Source of the DNA: an uncultured Saprospiraceae bacterium
GTDB taxonomy: Bacteria > Bacteroidota > Bacteroidia > Chitinophagales > Saprospiraceae
Direction: 5' to 3'
Assembly (NCBI GenBank): GCA_937959375.1
Contig: CALGLS010000114.1
Location: 1-6,304, forward strand
Length of the DNA stretch: 6,304 nucleotides
In this document: piece after piece, positions 6,001-6,304 of the stretch
Position numbering within the stretch: the first letter of the stretch is position 1
Layout: each line of letters starts with the position of its first letter
Notes under the pieces: model-generated
What the model was told of the DNA's origin: nothing
The model's database searches: none
What the model saw: the letters and a program-made list of their open reading frames with translations, nothing else
Position numbers and translations under genes: made by a program

Positions 6001-6304
6001 ATGATCAGACTTATATTTACTCTGAAGTCCGTCGAGTGGAAGTGAATACACATTGGGAAGACTTTTCTCTTTTCCCAAATCCAACGAATAGCTCTGTTGT
6101 AATTAATATCGCAAAGTATGACGGCATGTCTGGTCAAATCATGTTGGTAGATCAACTGGGACAAACACGCCAATCGATCACAGTGGAAAAGATTTCGAAG
6201 AAACCTGTTAAGATGAATGTGGAAGAGATGCCTGCTGGTTTGTATTTTATTTATTTAAAGGTTGATGGTCGTAAGGCGGTTAGTAAGAAGCTTATGATTG
6301 CGGA
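3024..6304 (+). CDS. Secreted T9SS-sorted lysyl oxidase with metal-binding-type repeats, 3' end cut
   Basis: The frame is open for 1093 codons to the right edge. The start ATG gives a signal peptide ending FAQ (residue 30). Residues 31-218 are a lysyl oxidase domain (PF01186 type): copper motif CHGHWH with His107, 109 and 111; GFKNGFCLID with Lys133; SAGCGDIY with Tyr166; then DCQWVDVTDLPNG and NYTNN. Lys133 and Tyr166 align with human LOX Lys320 and Tyr355, which form the lysine tyrosylquinone cofactor, so the enzyme should be able to deaminate peptidyl lysine or another primary amine oxidatively. Residues 237-345 are a CLPEGCYDFVITDSYGDGICC domain common in secreted Bacteroidota proteins. 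Asp/Cys-rich 51-residue repeats then alternate with three copies of an unnamed beta module. Residues 915-1011 (HFVVERSKDG, FYRLKLVNYD) are a pre-sorting beta module. From 1013 (FSLFPNPTNSS) a T9SS type A domain runs to the edge at KKLMIA, so few codons are missing. It is probably surface-attached or released. Confidence 0.92.
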   Translation, partial: MNNSYPPVNQFGKTILFLIAFLTQFNLFAQPDLVVVESALLNSLTAYTLNNNDQCYVNEGCINGTGLRQILRFTTHIKNVGNQDFYVGAPPASPADENEVWEYDECHGHWHYEGYAEYVLFDQDGNLLPMGFKNGFCLIDIECSGGGNFTYTCSNQGISAGCGDIYGSGLDCQWVDVTDLPNGIYKLMIRVNWDEDPDALGNYETNYTNNTGEVCFELTTDANGTASINVLGNGTSCSGTACHDATVTINLDDYPAETAWEIRNSENTVMVSSNGTYEGETPNSAVSQTVCLPEGCYDFVITDSYGDGICCTYGDGSYQVTDPSGNVIAEGGNFESSETTNFCIGPPAGCPDADDDGICAADDCDDENAAVPAPPGAACNDGDPNTIDDEIQADGCTCAGSAADDCSVIHILTSSNTITVEHIEGFAHPSVKIFNAGWTTISECLDDCGDPHVVSNLPAGTYHVQVKTFNASWQTVCEILETVIVTDGPCPDNDEDGVCQAVDCDDNNANLPAPVGSSCDDGNPNTNNDVIQSDGCTCTGVVPCTDNDNDGVCADDDCDDNNANLPTTVGTTCDDGNPDTDNDVIQSDGCTCQGVDTNCTDNDNDGTCQADDCDDNDASIPAAPGTACDDGNVDTSNDVIQSDGCTCQGQSSNGCDAVIMTGPGTITVSNLNNPNVSVQIFNSSWSTAFSCFNDCNNPQEVALPEDTYYVKVTLWDANWQQICVVDEYVTVTGGCTNGQACDDNDPCTTGETFDIDCNCGGGTSAPDNDNDGICINIDCDDSDPSVPTTPGSSCDDGNINTVDDVIQADGCTCQGVPIGGGGCIASHAVTDGTLVVTGITAPNVIIKVFETNGWSTVFECFNTCTDPLIIPDLPDGEYYLNIQTWDSGWQSICEESTYVTINGNNGLVVEESPEALFFLATKDGRAVNVNWVVINSEDHTDHFVVERSKDGVNFSELQMIESLNNRDGSFNYQINDHEPFYGANFYRLKLVNYDQTYIYSEVRRVEVNTHWEDFSLFPNPTNSSVVINIAKYDGMSGQIMLVDQLGQTRQSITVEKISKKPVKMNVEEMPAGLYFIYLKVDGRKAVSKKLMIA
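4071..4223 (+). repeat. 51-residue Asp/Cys repeat, copy 1
   Basis: Residues 350-400 of the lysyl oxidase protein, exactly 153 bp. The first half is CPDADDDGIC..DDCDDENA, resembling the DxDxDG loops of thrombospondin type 3 and MopE-like putative metal-binding repeats (PF11617 style). The second half is CNDGDPNT..DE and ends DGCTCAG. This copy is the most divergent in its second half (NDG and DEIQ, where others have DDG and DVIQ). It separates the YGDGICC domain from the first beta module. Confidence 0.85.
4224..4490 (+). repeat. Unnamed beta module, copy 1
   Basis: Residues 401-489. The core pattern is ITV, then VKIFNAGW, a Cys pair in SECLDDC, LPAGTYHVQVKTFN, SWQTVC and a final VIV strand. 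The same order recurs at 4980-5225 and 5475-5732. Strand-like alternation and paired Cys suggest a disulfide-stabilised beta sandwich outside the cytoplasm. I do not recognise a named family; a carbohydrate-binding or adhesive role is only a guess. Confidence 0.7.
4491..4643 (+). repeat. 51-residue Asp/Cys repeat, copy 2
   Basis: Residues 490-540, exactly 153 bp, starting CPDNDEDGVC and ending DGCTCTG. It is 39/51 identical to copy 3 by eye. It opens a run of three copies separated only by 3- and 4-residue linkers. Confidence 0.88.
4653..4805 (+). repeat. 51-residue Asp/Cys repeat, copy 3
   Basis: Residues 544-594, exactly 153 bp, starting CTDNDNDGVC and ending DGCTCQG, after the linker VVP. 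It matches copy 4 at 39 of 51 residues. The DNA differs at many third codon positions from its neighbours, so the array is not a recent duplication. Confidence 0.88.
4818..4970 (+). repeat. 51-residue Asp/Cys repeat, copy 4
   Basis: Residues 599-649, exactly 153 bp, starting CTDNDNDGTC and ending DGCTCQG, after the linker VDTN. It is followed by a short Ser/Asn/Gly linker and the second beta module. Confidence 0.88.
4980..5225 (+). repeat. Unnamed beta module, copy 2
   Basis: Residues 653-734. It follows the same order as copy 1: GTITVSNL, VSVQIFNSSW, SCFNDC, LPEDTYYVKVTLWD, NWQQIC, YVTV. The conserved Trp, Gln and Cys positions make homology with the other two copies convincing despite low overall identity. 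Confidence 0.7.
5226..5312 (+). repeat. Degenerate half repeat (CDDNDPCTT type)
   Basis: Residues 735-763 read CTNGQACDDNDPCTTGETFD followed by IDCNCGGG. The stretch aligns with the second half of the 51-residue repeat (CDDGN..T..DVIQ..GCTC.G) but lacks the DxDxDG first half and carries an extra Cys. It directly precedes the last full repeat. Confidence 0.65.
5316..5468 (+). repeat. 51-residue Asp/Cys repeat, copy 5
   Basis: Residues 765-815, exactly 153 bp, starting APDNDNDGIC and ending DGCTCQG. The first Cys of the unit is replaced by Ala, so one disulfide of this copy is probably changed or absent. A Gly-rich linker and the third beta module follow. Confidence 0.87.
5475..5732 (+). repeat. 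Unnamed beta module, copy 3
   Basis: Residues 818-903. The order is GTLVVTGI, VIIKVFETNGW, ECFNTC, LPDGEYYLNIQTWD, GWQSIC, YVTI, matching copies 1 and 2. It has one extra residue before the first conserved Trp. It is the last module before the pre-sorting region and the T9SS domain. Confidence 0.7.

Noticed and set aside
5910..6173. An 87-codon minus-strand frame near the right edge.
   Set aside because: It is antisense to the pre-sorting and T9SS domains of the lysyl oxidase, which are clearly the coding frame.

Overview
The window looks like chromosomal DNA from a Bacteroidota bacterium, probably a saprospirian-type marine or soil lineage. The evidence is AT-rich intergenic DNA, Bacteroidota-style TAnnTTTG promoter boxes, signal peptides cleaved after Ala-Gln, and a large secreted protein ending in a type IX secretion (T9SS) sorting domain. 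The phylum is a confident inference; the finer placement is a guess from the style of the repeats.

Layout: (1) positions 1-1260, minus strand, hold most of a secreted AXE1/CE7-type carbohydrate esterase whose C-terminus runs off the left edge. (2) 1261-1582 is noncoding, with a possible esterase promoter and a leader hairpin. (3) 1583-2734, minus strand, is a complete galactokinase (galK). (4) 2735-3023 is the divergent intergenic region. It contains a strong hairpin with T-runs on both sides, a third copy of the stem sequence that could form a competing hairpin, and a good promoter box for the rightward gene. (5) 3024-6304, plus strand, is one very long open frame cut by the right edge. It encodes a secreted lysyl oxidase followed by adhesion- or stalk-like modules and a T9SS C-terminal domain.

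The lysyl oxidase is the notable gene. Its catalytic domain keeps the copper-binding HxHxH motif and the Lys and Tyr that form the lysine tyrosylquinone cofactor. Behind it lie an 'ITDSYGDGICC' domain, five 51-residue Asp/Cys-rich repeats of exactly 153 bp each, and three copies of a roughly 80-residue beta-rich module that I cannot name. The last segments are a pre-sorting beta module and the T9SS domain.

The esterase and galactokinase both fit polysaccharide use: deacetylation outside the cytoplasm, and entry of galactose into the Leloir pathway. They lie in the same direction but are 322 bp apart, so co-transcription is not certain. Nothing in the sequence ties the divergent lysyl oxidase to sugar metabolism. 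No RNA genes, insertion sequences or CRISPR arrays were seen.
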